Assembly: GCA_023441255.1 (NCBI GenBank)
Contig: JAEZPW010000040.1
Span: forward strand, 1 to 22,977
From: Acidobacteriota bacterium
Lineage (GTDB): Bacteria; Acidobacteriota; Terriglobia; Terriglobales; Acidobacteriaceae
Direction of reading: 5' to 3'
DNA: 22,977 nt
Below are positions 6,983 to 14,153 of the stretch, one piece after another. The position numbers and the translations under genes were made by a program. Below the pieces are notes generated by a model that saw nothing but the letters and a program-made list of their open reading frames with translations, was not told the origin of the DNA and did not search any database. The number at the start of each line of letters is the position of its first letter. The first letter of the stretch is position 1.

Positions 6983-8079
6983 TTTGAAATCTCCTGGAGT
7001 GTTTGGCCGACGTAATCAACTTCATCTTCGCTTAGCTCGGGGTACATCGGAAGCGAGATTATCTGCTGGGCGAGAGCCTCTGAAACGGGAAACGCGCCCG
7101 CGCGATAACCCAGCGGAGCAAAGGCTTCCTGCAGGTGCAGCGGGACGGGATAGTGCATGCCCGTGTCGATGCCGTGGTCGGCGAGCGCCTGACGAACCGC
7201 ATCCCTCTGCCTGGCCTGAATGACGTAGAGGTGAAAGATGTGCTTAGCATACGGCATCCTTGCAGGCGTGATGAACGAAGTATCGCGGAGCAGGTTGTCG
7301 TAGCGCCGAGCGAGTGTTGCCCGGCTGTCATTCCACCCGTCAAGGTGAGGCAGTTTTGTCGCGAGTACTCCGCCCTGAATTCCTTCCATGCGGAAGTTGT
7401 AACCGGCAAATTTGTGTTCGTACTTGCGGGATGAGCCATGGTCCCGCAACATTCTGACGCGCTCCGCCAGTTTCGGGTCATTGGTGACGACTGCTCCGCC
7501 TTCTCCGCAGCAGCCAAGGTTCTTGCTGGGATAGAAGCTGTAGCAGCCAAAAGTGCCGATGGTTCCGGCCTTCCTGCCCTTGTACAGCGCCCCGTGTGCC
7601 TGGCACGCATCTTCGATCACTGATAAACCGTGCTCAGCTGCGATCGCGAGGATCGGATCGAGGTCCGCCGGCTGGCCGTAAAGGTGGACCGGAATGAGGG
7701 CCCGGGTGCGGGGGGTTATCACTGCGCTGATTTCGCCAGGATCCATGGTGTAAGAAACTGGATCGACATCAACGAAAACGGGCCGAGCACCGACTGCACA
7801 AATAGCTTCCGCCGTTGCGATGAAGGTGTTCGGGACGGTAATCACCTCGTCGCCCGGACCGATGCCTAGCGCCTGAAGAGCGAGATGAAGTGCGGCAGTG
7901 CCGGAACTGACAGCCATGCAATGCCCGGTTCCCAGGTACGCTGCAAATGAACGCTCGAACTGCTCCACCTCCCTGCCCAGGATGAAGCTGGAAGACGACA
8001 ACACACGCGCAAACACGTCCTTCAGTTCGTTCTCGAGTTGCGCGTGCTGCGCGCCCAAGTCAAGGAATTTAACTTTCAT
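6949..8079 (-). CDS. DegT/DnrJ/EryC1/StrS aminotransferase, FdtB/WbpE-like
   Basis: 376 aa. The frame is open upstream to 8205, but the ATG at 8077-8079 overlaps the acetyltransferase stop (ATGA), has GAGG five to six bases upstream, and begins MKVKFLDLGAQ, a typical family N-terminus. Motifs are SSGTAALHLALQALG (58-72), FVDVD, EDACQAHGA (Asp157, Gln160) and SFYPSKNLGCCGEGG with the PLP lysine at Lys186. YNFRMEGIQGGVL and HYPVPLHLQEAF are further hallmarks of the 3-amino-sugar branch (QdtB, FdtB, WbpE/WlbC). Directly upstream are a hexapeptide N-acetyltransferase and a Gfo/Idh/MocA oxidoreductase. In known systems that trio oxidises C3 of a nucleotide-sugar uronate, aminates it and acetylates the amine. 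This enzyme would catalyse the amination in the cytosol. Confidence 0.95.
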   Translation of the reverse strand: MKVKFLDLGAQHAQLENELKDVFARVLSSSSFILGREVEQFERSFAAYLGTGHCMAVSSGTAALHLALQALGIGPGDEVITVPNTFIATAEAICAVGARPVFVDVDPVSYTMDPGEISAVITPRTRALIPVHLYGQPADLDPILAIAAEHGLSVIEDACQAHGALYKGRKAGTIGTFGCYSFYPSKNLGCCGEGGAVVTNDPKLAERVRMLRDHGSSRKYEHKFAGYNFRMEGIQGGVLATKLPHLDGWNDSRATLARRYDNLLRDTSFITPARMPYAKHIFHLYVIQARQRDAVRQALADHGIDTGMHYPVPLHLQEAFAPLGYRAGAFPVSEALAQQIISLPMYPELSEDEVDYVGQTLQEISKCRLAQMTTTA

Positions 8080-8558
8080 GCTGTCCTCGCTGCTTTCTTC
8101 ACAGTCCGAGCAGGCACGCCCGCGACCGTCGCATTGTCTGGAACATCGTGGGTAACTACACTGCCTGCGCCTACGATCGCGTTTTCGCCGATCGTTACAC
8201 CGCACAGGATGGTTGCGCCCGTCCCAATCGAGGCGCCGCGCTTCACACGGGTCGGGATGACCTTCCAGTCAGCCTCCGTCTGGAGCGCTCCGCCAGCACT
8301 GGTCGCGCGCGGGTATTTGTCGTTGATGAAAGAGACGTTATGGCCGATGAAGACGTCGTCCTCAATGGTCACGCCTTCGCAGATGAATGTATGGCTTGAA
8401 ACCTTAACGTTGCTTCCTATCGTTGCGTTCTTCTGCACTTCGACAAAAGTGCCAATACGGCTGTTGTCACCGATCGAGCAGCCGTAGAGATTCACGAAGG
8501 CGTGAAAGACTACGTTCTTGCCCAGCTTGACGTCTGGAGAAATGCGGCAGAAATCCAT
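8076..8558 (-). CDS. Nucleotide-sugar N-acetyltransferase, WbpD/WlbB-like
   Basis: 160 aa from ATG; a GAGGTGA Shine-Dalgarno run covers the preceding stop, three bases away. The whole chain is a left-handed beta-helix beginning with VKLGKNVVFHAFVNLYG (residues 10-26) and continuing through IGTFVEVQKNATIGSNVKV. FINDKYPRA (residues 78-86) corresponds to the F-x-N-x-x-(x)-P-R loop of WbpD/WlbB-type enzymes, which acetylate the 3-amino group of UDP-GlcNAc(3NH2)A with acetyl-CoA. VKRGASIGTGATILCGVTIG and HDVPDNATVAGVPAR close the domain. The length fits WbpD relatives. Its position between the oxidoreductase and the 3-aminotransferase strengthens this call. The exact sugar is not proven, since UDP-GlcNAc 6-dehydrogenase (WbpA) is not in the window. 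Confidence 0.9.
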   Translation of the reverse strand: MDFCRISPDVKLGKNVVFHAFVNLYGCSIGDNSRIGTFVEVQKNATIGSNVKVSSHTFICEGVTIEDDVFIGHNVSFINDKYPRATSAGGALQTEADWKVIPTRVKRGASIGTGATILCGVTIGENAIVGAGSVVTHDVPDNATVAGVPARTVKKAARTA

Positions 8559-8561
8559 TGC

Positions 8562-9632
8562 TCACCTCGCGCTGGCGGACTGTGCTGCGGCGAGATTGGC
8601 AGCGCACGGCAAAGTGGCCAGTGTAATTTCCCTTCCGTTCTGATCGAGCGACATCTGTGCAGCTTCGAGAATGCGAACGATGCGGTATCCGGCCATTCCG
8701 TCGGTGAGCGGCGGACGTCCTTCGGCGATGGCGGCAGCGAACTCACGCGCCAAAAGGCGAAGCGCTTCGGATGTTTCAAGGTTCGGGGCGACCATATCGC
8801 CATTGCGATAACCCGCAAGTAATTTCGTCCGGCGGTCCGGATCGTGGTTGACGTTTACGGTGAGGCCGCGGTCATACACCTTGATCTTCTCGGTCGGCTC
8901 CATGTCGTCGTAGACGATCAGTTTGTTGCTGCCTCCGAACATGGTGCGGCGCACCTTGACGGGCGCGAGCCAGTTGAGGTCCACATGAGCGACCAAATCC
9001 GATTGAAACCTGGCGCTGACGTAGACGAGCGTCTCGTAGGGACATCCCATGTGGCGCGCACCGAAGGCGGAAATACTTATGGGCTCCTGCCCCGAAATGA
9101 AGTCCATGATGGAAAAATCGTGAGGGCCAAGATCCCAAAGCACGTTGGTGTCCGTCTGCACGAGACCAAGGTTCACGCGCACGGAGTCGTAATAAAGCAG
9201 GTTGCCGATCTCTCCGGAGTCCACCAACTGCTTCATGCGCCTGACCGCACCCGTGTAAAGGAACGTGTGGTCGACCATCAGCACCTTTTTCTGCTTCTCG
9301 GCAAGCGCCACAAGGTCCAGTACGTCGGCTGCCGTGGTCGCCAACGGTTTTTCGACGAGCACATGTTTGCCGGCAAGAAAAGCCTGCCGGGCAAAGGGAT
9401 GGTGTGTTGAAACCGGCGTTGCGAGGACCACCGCATCCACCGAGCTCTGCAGTACGTCGTCGTAAGACTGCGTCACCTTGAGCGTGGGGTATCGCCGTTG
9501 GGTGTTCGCCAAAAGTTTAGGATCCAGATCGCAGACCATTACCAGCTCGGTCTCTTGCTGTTCCCAGAAATTGCGAATCAGGTTTTGTCCCCAATAGCCA
9601 CAACCGACTATGGCCACTTTTATGCGGTCCAT
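8562..9632 (-). CDS. Gfo/Idh/MocA family NAD(P)-dependent sugar oxidoreductase, WbpB/WlbA-like role
   Basis: 356 aa. The ATG at 9630-9632 has GGAGG ten bases upstream; an in-frame GTG at 9656 would place that Shine-Dalgarno inside the coding region and is rejected. The N-terminal Rossmann fold shows VGCGYWG (residues 9-15) and CDLDP. EKP at 94-96 is the family's active-site motif, and WDLGPHD (166-172) supplies the Asp167/His171 pair usual in the catalytic helix. LVEKPLATTAADVLDL and VDHTFLYTGAVRRMK are typical of a clade often found next to N-acetyltransferase and DegT genes. Expected role: NAD-dependent oxidation at C3 of a UDP-N-acetylhexosaminuronate, making the keto group used by the aminotransferase. 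It is the first gene of the compact biosynthetic block, 94 bases after the regulator. Confidence 0.92.
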   Translation of the reverse strand: MDRIKVAIVGCGYWGQNLIRNFWEQQETELVMVCDLDPKLLANTQRRYPTLKVTQSYDDVLQSSVDAVVLATPVSTHHPFARQAFLAGKHVLVEKPLATTAADVLDLVALAEKQKKVLMVDHTFLYTGAVRRMKQLVDSGEIGNLLYYDSVRVNLGLVQTDTNVLWDLGPHDFSIMDFISGQEPISISAFGARHMGCPYETLVYVSARFQSDLVAHVDLNWLAPVKVRRTMFGGSNKLIVYDDMEPTEKIKVYDRGLTVNVNHDPDRRTKLLAGYRNGDMVAPNLETSEALRLLAREFAAAIAEGRPPLTDGMAGYRIVRILEAAQMSLDQNGREITLATLPCAANLAAAQSASAR

Positions 9633-9654
9633 GTTGATCTTTCCTCCGGTTTGC

Positions 9655-9664
9655 ACGTCGACGT
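9655..9664. promoter_or_regulatory. Palindrome ACGTCGACGT ahead of the oxidoreductase start
   Basis: A perfect 10-base palindrome lies 22 bases upstream of the ATG of the first biosynthetic gene, in the 94-base gap (9633-9726) that follows the regulator gene. It could be an operator, but it is short and self-complementary 10-mers are not rare at this GC content. No convincing -10/-35 pair is visible in this gap. Confidence 0.2.
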
Positions 9665-9726
9665 ACGCGATGAACGGGTAAATGAGTGCAGGTAAGTTTT
9701 ACTTGTCTGTTTTTGGGGGGAAGGGA

Positions 9727-10482
9727 CTATTTGCGTTCGAGATTCGAGCTGCCGGGCAGGCCTGCGTCGAGTCCGTTTGGGGTATCGGGCGACAGCTGAT
9801 AGCACAGCACGATCAAATCAGCACGGCGTTGCACGCCGTACTTGGAGAGGAGACTGGAGACGTGAAACTTCGCGGTTGCCTCTGATATGTGCAACTTATC
9901 GGCAATCTCCTTGTTCGAGAGATTGTCTAGTACGAGCGCCAGGACCTCTCGCTCACGGGCGCTCAGTTGACCCGCGCCGGCCGGCAAGCGACGAGTGTTC
10001 ACACTGGCGAGCAACCACTCCACGAATTGCGAGAGTGTCGACCGAGGGACCCAGTATCCACCACTGGCGACGGCCTGCACTGCGCTGCCGAACTGCTGAT
10101 CCACCTGGGCGAAGGTGAGAAGTCCTTTCGTCCCGATGCGAAGCAGCGAAAAGGCTGCCGCATTTCCCAGATGTTCCGACAGAACGATCAGGCGACTTTC
10201 TTCGCACCTGGTAGTGACGGTAGATGCAAGTCTTTCCGCCGTAATCCGCGGAATTGCACAGATATCAAGAACGTGAACGGTGGCGGGCTCCACCCGAATC
10301 AGATCGGGATGCAGTAGATGATCCGGTTGCAGTCGATACGACTGCACCTGGAAGACCCCGCGATCGAGCAATCGCTCCAGTTGGCCGAGCACGAGAGGGT
10401 GCTGTGAGATAAGGCACACACGGCCTTCCGCACGAAGAGGTTGGGCCGCATTTCGTTGTTCGCGTTGTTTATCCGGGCTCAC
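9727..10482 (-). CDS. LuxR/NarL-type transcriptional regulator with degenerate receiver domain
   Basis: 251 aa from a GTG start (tentative; no clear Shine-Dalgarno). Residues 172-230 are a LuxR-type helix-turn-helix: LSAREREVLALVLDNLSNKEIA, then ISEATAKFHVSSLLSKYGV (both read in parts), the standard pattern of DNA-binding output domains. Residues about 20-150 follow a response-regulator receiver in order: RVCLISQHPLVLGQLERLL, VHVLDICAIP with Asp73 as phosphoacceptor candidate, VLSEH with Ser102, and GTKGLLTFAQ. The acidic pair usual before HPLV is Ser26-Gln27 here, and the conserved Lys after GLL is Thr123. No histidine kinase gene is adjacent. It sits at the head of the left operon and diverges from the beta-helix gene, so it is the obvious candidate controller of both. 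Confidence 0.88.
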   Translation of the reverse strand: MSPDKQREQRNAAQPLRAEGRVCLISQHPLVLGQLERLLDRGVFQVQSYRLQPDHLLHPDLIRVEPATVHVLDICAIPRITAERLASTVTTRCEESRLIVLSEHLGNAAAFSLLRIGTKGLLTFAQVDQQFGSAVQAVASGGYWVPRSTLSQFVEWLLASVNTRRLPAGAGQLSAREREVLALVLDNLSNKEIADKLHISEATAKFHVSSLLSKYGVQRRADLIVLCYQLSPDTPNGLDAGLPGSSNLERK

Positions 10483-10510
10483 GTTGGCTTAAGGGAAATG
10501 GCTAGGAAAA

Positions 10511-10516
10511 AGTATA
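10511..10516 (-). promoter_or_regulatory. Candidate -10 element for the regulator gene
   Basis: On the minus strand TATACT lies 28 bases ahead of the GTG start at 10482. The region 16-18 bases further upstream is AT-rich but lacks a recognisable -35 hexamer, so the promoter is weak or activator-dependent. It falls in the 131-base divergent gap between the regulator and the beta-helix gene. Confidence 0.3.
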
Positions 10517-10541
10517 GGTAGAACGACTGTTCCTTTATTAG

Positions 10542-10556
10542 CCGTTCGACGAATGG
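10542..10556. promoter_or_regulatory. Imperfect 15-base palindrome in the divergent intergenic region
   Basis: CCGTTCGACGAATGG pairs at six of seven positions around a central A (core TTCG-A-CGAA, 10545-10553). It lies about 60 bases before either start, a good place for an operator shared by the divergent regulator and exoprotein genes. LuxR-type proteins bind short inverted repeats, so autoregulation is possible but unproven. Confidence 0.25.
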
Positions 10557-10613
10557 TTACTCGTGCATTCCTCTAATACCGTATCGCTTGATTGCTGTAT
10601 TCGAGGTGGTGCC

Positions 10614-12845
10614 TTGACTGAGAACGTCCTAATTCGTCGCTTTGCGGCAGTGTTGTTGGGGATCTTCGGAGCTTGCGCGCCGCTGCTTGCACAGACGCAA
10701 ACTTTATTCACCACGCAGAAGCCCGTACAAATTCATCAGAGTGACGGCGTCGGATATGAACTGGGGGCCAAATTCACTGCCGATACTCCCGGTCAGATAA
10801 CGGCCATTCGCTTCTGGAAAGACTCGCGCGAACTAGGTACCCACACAGGGCGCGTTTGGAGTGCATCAGGCGCGGTCTTGGCAACCACGACCTTCGCGAA
10901 GGAAACTGCGTCCGGGTGGCAAGTGCAAAAGCTTGCAACTCCCCTGAATATCTCGGCCAACACCATTTACCTTGTGACCGTGAATACCGGTCGCAACTAT
11001 TACGTCGCAACCACAAGTGGTTTTGCTGCCGCCATAAACAGTGGAAACTTGCACTCTGTCGTCGGCAGCAACGGCGTTTACGGTGCTCTTGGTCGGCTTC
11101 CGACTAACACCTACATGAGTTCGAACTATTTCCGGGATGTTGTCTTTGTCCGCAGTTCGAGTGGCTCTACACCTAGTGTAGCGATAACAGTCTCGCCCAC
11201 GACGGCCAGCATAAAAACGGGTGGCACCGCCCAATTTAGTGCGTCTGTAACTGGCACGACCAACACCGGCGTTACCTGGTCGGTTGTCAGCGGCGGCGGG
11301 ACCATTACATCCAGCGGGCTCTATACCGCTCCGGCCAGCGCCGCCACGGCCACCATCAAGGCCAGCAGCGTGGCTGATACGACCAAGAGTGCCAGCGCAA
11401 CCATTACGGTCAGCGCACCGGTCAGCGTTGGCGTCACGGTATCGCCATCTTCGGCCAGCATCGCCACCGGAGCGACCCAGCAGTTCACGGCGTCTGTGAG
11501 CGGCACGACCAACACCGGCGTCACCTGGTCGGTTGTCAGCGGCGGCGGCACCATCACATCCAGCGGGCTCTATACCGCTCCGGCCAGCGCCGCCACGGCC
11601 ACCATCAAGGCCACCAGCGTGGCTGACACCTCCAAGAGTGCCAGCGCGACCATTACGGTCAGCGCGTCCGGCTCGACCACTGCCTCTTACGGCAATACCG
11701 GCGATCCCTACAACGGCGGCAGCCCCGATGGCAGCGCCCTGCTGGTATCCGGCTGCCAGACGCTCAGCGCCAACGCTTCCTATCGGCTCACCCAGAATGT
11801 CGGCTCCAATGCGGCGGCCACCTGCTTCACCCTGTCCGGTCCCAAGACCAAACTCGACCTGGGCGGCTACGCCGTCACCGGCCGCATCAGCGGCAATATC
11901 TCCGACCTGAGCGGCATCACCATCTTCAATGGCAAGGTCACCTGCAACTACGCCGATGCCGGCGAGCAGGGCTGCATCTACCTGAACAGCAGCGGTTCGG
12001 CCTCGGCCACCCTCAGCCTGCACCATCTCACCATCGCCCAGACCTCGACGACCTCTTCGGGCGCCGCGCGCGGTGTGCACATCGACTGGACCCCGGCCAG
12101 CAACTCGCTGGCCTATGCCATCCGCGTCTACAACGTGACTTCGACTGTGGGCAACGCCACCGGGCCGCGCACTCCCAACCTGAACATCCAGGGCGGCAAC
12201 CTGACCGTGGAGTATGCCTTCAACGACATCAGCTGCCCGGCCGGCGCCAACGCCTGCCAGGGCCAGGTCTGCTACGGCGTGCGCAGCTGCATGATGCACG
12301 ACAACCGCCTTACCATGGCCGACAACATCGTGCCCGACGGCGAGACCGGCCGCGCCCTGCTGTTTGACAGCACCAGCGGCGGCGCTGCCTGGAACAACCT
12401 GGTCTATACCAACAACAACCGCGCCGTGCGTATCCGCGACTCGGTGGGCATCCGCATCTACAACAACAGCTTCAAGCACATCGACGGCAGCGCCGCCAAC
12501 TACGCCGGGGCCATCCACCTGGGCGATCCCGATTCGGGCAGCAATAACCTGCAGGCCGAGATCGATCACAATACCTTCGAGATGGTCGGGGGCAATGCCG
12601 TGTGGGCGCGCAACGCCTACAACGTCACCGTGCACGACAATACCGTCAGCGGCACGAGCGGCACCTGGGGCCTGCTGCGCTCGCCCCTGAGCGGCGGCAC
12701 CACCAATATCATGTTCAACAACAACCCCAGCGTCATCACCCTGGGCACCCCGGAAAGCATGGTCGAATCGGGCGCCCAGGCCAGCTTCTGCAACTCCGGC
12801 AGCGCCAGCGGCAGCGGCGCAGTCAGCTATACAAGCGGCTGCTGA
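10614..12845 (+). CDS. Secreted DUF4082 / Ig-like x2 / right-handed beta-helix protein
   Basis: 743 aa from TTG at 10614, chosen because GAGGTGG lies six bases upstream and the protein then begins with a normal signal peptide (LTENVLIRR, hydrophobic core, cleavage near PLLAQ-TQ at residue 27). A GTG at 10563 gives 17 more residues. Residues about 30-180 match DUF4082 (GYELGAKFTADTPGQITAIRFWKD, read in parts; ETASGW; NYFRDVVF). Residues about 189-351 are two nearly identical bacterial Ig-like domains (TITSSGLYTAPASAATATIK). From about 365 to the end lies a parallel beta-helix with recurring N-x-x-x-x-N turns (IYNNSF, IDHNTF, VHDNTV) and several Cys. No catalytic residues of a polysaccharide lyase or hydrolase are evident. 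It is probably an extracellular glycan- or surface-binding protein. From about 11690 third codon positions become almost uniformly C or G, unlike the 5' half. Confidence 0.9.
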   Translation: MTENVLIRRFAAVLLGIFGACAPLLAQTQTLFTTQKPVQIHQSDGVGYELGAKFTADTPGQITAIRFWKDSRELGTHTGRVWSASGAVLATTTFAKETASGWQVQKLATPLNISANTIYLVTVNTGRNYYVATTSGFAAAINSGNLHSVVGSNGVYGALGRLPTNTYMSSNYFRDVVFVRSSSGSTPSVAITVSPTTASIKTGGTAQFSASVTGTTNTGVTWSVVSGGGTITSSGLYTAPASAATATIKASSVADTTKSASATITVSAPVSVGVTVSPSSASIATGATQQFTASVSGTTNTGVTWSVVSGGGTITSSGLYTAPASAATATIKATSVADTSKSASATITVSASGSTTASYGNTGDPYNGGSPDGSALLVSGCQTLSANASYRLTQNVGSNAAATCFTLSGPKTKLDLGGYAVTGRISGNISDLSGITIFNGKVTCNYADAGEQGCIYLNSSGSASATLSLHHLTIAQTSTTSSGAARGVHIDWTPASNSLAYAIRVYNVTSTVGNATGPRTPNLNIQGGNLTVEYAFNDISCPAGANACQGQVCYGVRSCMMHDNRLTMADNIVPDGETGRALLFDSTSGGAAWNNLVYTNNNRAVRIRDSVGIRIYNNSFKHIDGSAANYAGAIHLGDPDSGSNNLQAEIDHNTFEMVGGNAVWARNAYNVTVHDNTVSGTSGTWGLLRSPLSGGTTNIMFNNNPSVITLGTPESMVESGAQASFCNSGSASGSGAVSYTSGC
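11178..11666 (+). repeat. Tandem duplication of the Ig-like module, period 249 bases
   Basis: The two Ig-like units start about 11178 and 11427 and repeat in phase every 249 bases (83 codons). The 165-base core from the GTTNTGVTWS codons onward differs at only about eight positions by hand count. The first 70 bases of each unit are more diverged. This points to recent duplication or ongoing gene conversion inside the gene. Confidence 0.9.
12698..12845 (+). repeat. Direct repeat, right copy (matches 1-148)
   Basis: This is the 3' end of the beta-helix gene, matching bases 1-148 with five differences by hand count and no gaps. The upstream extent of similarity cannot be seen because the left copy is cut by the window edge; downstream, similarity ends at the stop codon. 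Confidence 0.93.
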
Positions 12846-12865
12846 ACCTCTCAGAAACCTGGTAT

Positions 12866-12896
12866 GGGGCTGACTTACGGTCAGCCCCTTTTTTTT
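12866..12896 (+). terminator. Rho-independent terminator after the beta-helix gene
   Basis: A perfect 9-bp stem (GGGGCTGAC at 12866-12874 with GTCAGCCCC at 12880-12888) encloses the 5-base loop TTACG and is followed by eight T (12889-12896). It starts 20 bases after the stop codon. The opposite strand has no T run after the hairpin, so termination of the converging operon here would be weaker. Confidence 0.95.
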
Positions 12897-12915
12897 CCTT
12901 GCTGGGATCATCTCG

Positions 12916-14145
12916 CTAAAACGAAGCCTGGCAATGTCCTGCTTGCTCGACTGGGGGTTTTGTAGCGACGTCGCTGTTTGTTTCCCTCAACCGATCGACG
13001 TAGTACACGGCGAAGGCCGCCGCCGCTCGCTCATAACTGAACATCTCGCACGCCCGCTGGCATGCCGCACGGCCCAGGGCTGCTCGACGTTCAGGCTCGC
13101 GACACAGTTTCACGATTGCGGCAGCGAGCGCCTGGGGATCTGAGGGTGGAACCAGCTCGCCCACGTCTCCCACCGCTTCCCGGTTGCCGCCCACTTCTGT
13201 CGCAATACACGGCAGACCAGAGGCCATAGCCTCCAGGAGCGTGTTCGAGAAGCCTTCGGATTCCGATGGCAGGATGGCAATGTCGGCGACGTTGAGATAC
13301 GCGGCAACATCCGTCTGGCTGCCGAGCATTCGCCAGTGCCCGTCCAGATCCAGGCTCTCGGCGAGTTGCTGGATCGGCGCGCGCAGAGGACCATCCCCGA
13401 GCACCAGGAACAGCAACTCTGGAACCTCTTTTACGGCCTGACGAGCGGCTTTTGCGAGCACATCCACGCCCTTGAACGGAGCCAGATTCGATGCACAGCA
13501 GACGACGATCTGACCGTGTGCGATGTCGAGGCGCGCTCGCATTAATTCGCGTTGTCTCGCGCGAGGCATGAACTTCGCTGTATCAACCCCGTTATAAAGT
13601 ACGTCGATCTTATCCGGGGAGATCCGCTCGGATTGCGCGACGGCATCGCGGACCGCCTGCGAGTTCGCGAGAAGGCGATGACATGCGCGATTGCTCTGGT
13701 GCTGCAGCCATGCGAATCGTCGTGACATCCAGGAATTGAGGTTGCGTCGGCTGCCCAGTATGATCGGCACCCCAGCCAAGTGTGCCAACAAAGGAACAAT
13801 CAGATTGGTTTCCACGAAGAAGGTCTGAACGATCTGGAACCGCTCGTCACGCATCCAGCGGACCACGTCACCTAGTCTAAGCAGCCCTGTTAAGCCAATC
13901 CCGTTGAACCGGGCACGATGAATCGGACAACCTGCCTGTTTTTCGTCCAGCCACTCGGTGCCGCGCAGCACCAGGAGATGGGGAGCGAATCCGGCGCGCT
14001 TGGCGAAATCGACAAGTTGCAGTATCTGGCGTTCCGTTCCACCGGCAGTGAGCGCCTGCAGTTCGTCAACCGCGAAGAGTATTTTGGGAATACGCGCCTG
14101 TTCCGTCAGTTGGAAGTGGCAGTCGATCTGAGGCGTACTTCCCAT
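12916..14145 (-). CDS. GT4-type glycosyltransferase (GT-B fold)
   Basis: 409 aa from ATG, eight bases after the flippase stop; the Shine-Dalgarno is weak. The GT-B retaining glycosyltransferase pattern is complete. The N-terminal domain has AGGTERQILQL (residues 34-44), the usual GG-E/V glycine loop. The C-terminal domain has NLAPFKGVD (Lys225), LGDGPLR, LPSESEGFSNTLLEAMASG with the E-x7-E motif at Glu297/Glu305, and GLPCIATEVGGNREAV. Enzymes of this family add a sugar from a UDP- or GDP-donor to the lipid-linked repeat unit at the cytosolic membrane face. It is the last gene of the right-hand operon and converges on the beta-helix gene, with the terminator hairpin between them. Donor and acceptor are unknown. 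Confidence 0.93.
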   Translation of the reverse strand: MGSTPQIDCHFQLTEQARIPKILFAVDELQALTAGGTERQILQLVDFAKRAGFAPHLLVLRGTEWLDEKQAGCPIHRARFNGIGLTGLLRLGDVVRWMRDERFQIVQTFFVETNLIVPLLAHLAGVPIILGSRRNLNSWMSRRFAWLQHQSNRACHRLLANSQAVRDAVAQSERISPDKIDVLYNGVDTAKFMPRARQRELMRARLDIAHGQIVVCCASNLAPFKGVDVLAKAARQAVKEVPELLFLVLGDGPLRAPIQQLAESLDLDGHWRMLGSQTDVAAYLNVADIAILPSESEGFSNTLLEAMASGLPCIATEVGGNREAVGDVGELVPPSDPQALAAAIVKLCREPERRAALGRAACQRACEMFSYERAAAAFAVYYVDRLRETNSDVATKPPVEQAGHCQASF

Positions 14146-14153
14146 GGTGAAGA

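Noticed and set aside
8080..8205. N-terminal extension of the aminotransferase frame (Arg/Cys-rich)
   Set aside because: It overlaps the N-acetyltransferase gene, and the ATG at 8079 has a Shine-Dalgarno sequence, an ATGA overlap and a typical N-terminus.
11178..11666. Repeats considered as a CRISPR or other non-coding array
   Set aside because: The period is 249 bases, the repeats are in frame, and they encode Ig-like domains; there are no short repeats with spacers.
10866..12911. A 681-codon open frame on the minus strand opposite the beta-helix gene
   Set aside because: It is Gly/Ala/Arg/Asp-rich low-complexity sequence produced by the C/G-ending codons of the sense gene. It has no recognisable domain, and the sense frame has a signal peptide, known domains and a terminator.
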